A DNA stretch of 30,271 nt from REBR01 sp033721915 (GTDB lineage Bacteria > Pseudomonadota > Gammaproteobacteria > Pseudomonadales > Oleiphilaceae). Under the pieces are notes generated by a model. That model saw only the letters and a list, made by a program, of their open reading frames with translations, had not been told where the DNA came from and ran no database searches. Below are positions 30,138-30,271 of this stretch, piece by piece. How positions within the stretch are numbered: the first letter of the stretch is position 1; each line of letters starts with the position of its first letter. The position numbers and the translations under genes were made by a program. The stretch covers positions 1-30,271 of the forward strand of contig JAWWAC010000037.1 in assembly GCA_033721915.1 (NCBI GenBank), in the 5' to 3' direction.

Positions 30138-30271
30138 GTTAGGCTAACTTGCTGAAATCGCAATTTAAGTCGCTTGATCTGGTGAGAATGAGTGCTGACA
30201 CAGGGCGTCAGGGTGTGCTGTTATAGTGCGGATAAGGTGCCTGTGTCTGTTTTTGGTGCATAAAAGAGGCA

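Noticed and set aside
1..30271. CRISPR arrays, insertion sequences, tRNA or rRNA genes, attachment sites
   Set aside because: I looked for spaced direct repeats, transposase-like proteins, terminal repeats and conserved RNA gene sequences and saw none that would stand.

Overview
The window reads as a high-GC chromosome segment of a gammaproteobacterium, probably marine or oligotrophic and in the broad Pseudomonas / Alcanivorax / Halomonas / Marinobacter range. The support is a YbiT-type ABC-F ATPase, a Pseudomonas-like desC-desB desaturase pair, a monomeric NADP-isocitrate dehydrogenase, Fur and sigma-54 type control sites, and strong Shine-Dalgarno (SD) sequences. The placement comes from gene content only. 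I see no rRNA, tRNA, CRISPR array, insertion sequence or phage gene. Genes are dense, and almost all look intact.

Layout. 1-2.2 kb: ABC-F ATPase (ybiT) converging on a PilZ protein. 2.2-5.4 kb: a 2Fe-2S flavin reductase and a fatty-acid desaturase (desC-desB type), a small four-helix membrane protein, and a strong terminator. 5.4-6.7 kb: a gamma-glutamylcyclotransferase-like enzyme and a secreted phosphatase-fold protein whose catalytic cysteine is missing. 6.8-8.5 kb: a Fur box overlapping a good sigma-70 promoter, driving a 66-aa unknown protein translationally coupled (ATGA) to a Cys-rich, apparently non-secreted relative of haem-binding periplasmic proteins; a TetR regulator converges on it. 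8.7-14 kb: two lipoproteins in one operon, a neutral-ceramidase-like protein and a penicillin-acylase-family protein, which share the same odd tether sequence; palindromes lie upstream. 14.2-18.2 kb: DEAD-box helicase and monomeric isocitrate dehydrogenase, divergent. 18.2-22 kb: GAF / degenerate GGDEF / EAL protein and a Kef/CPA2-type antiporter, divergent.

22-30.3 kb is a complete guanidine-assimilation operon on the minus strand. A sigma-54 type promoter is followed by a guanidine-I (ykkC) riboswitch and then by a NitT/TauT-type ABC transporter (binding protein, permease, ATPase), two DUF1989 proteins (carboxyguanidine deiminase subunits) and a biotin-dependent carboxylase of the urea/guanidine carboxylase family. 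Together they would import guanidine, carboxylate it and deiminate it to allophanate. The allophanate hydrolase that would finish the route is not in the window. An intercistronic terminator after the binding-protein gene and paired hairpins before the carboxylase gene suggest tuned expression inside the operon.

The most likely undescribed biology is (i) the Fur-controlled, coupled small-protein / Cys-rich HmuT-like pair and (ii) the two lipoprotein amidohydrolases with a common tether.
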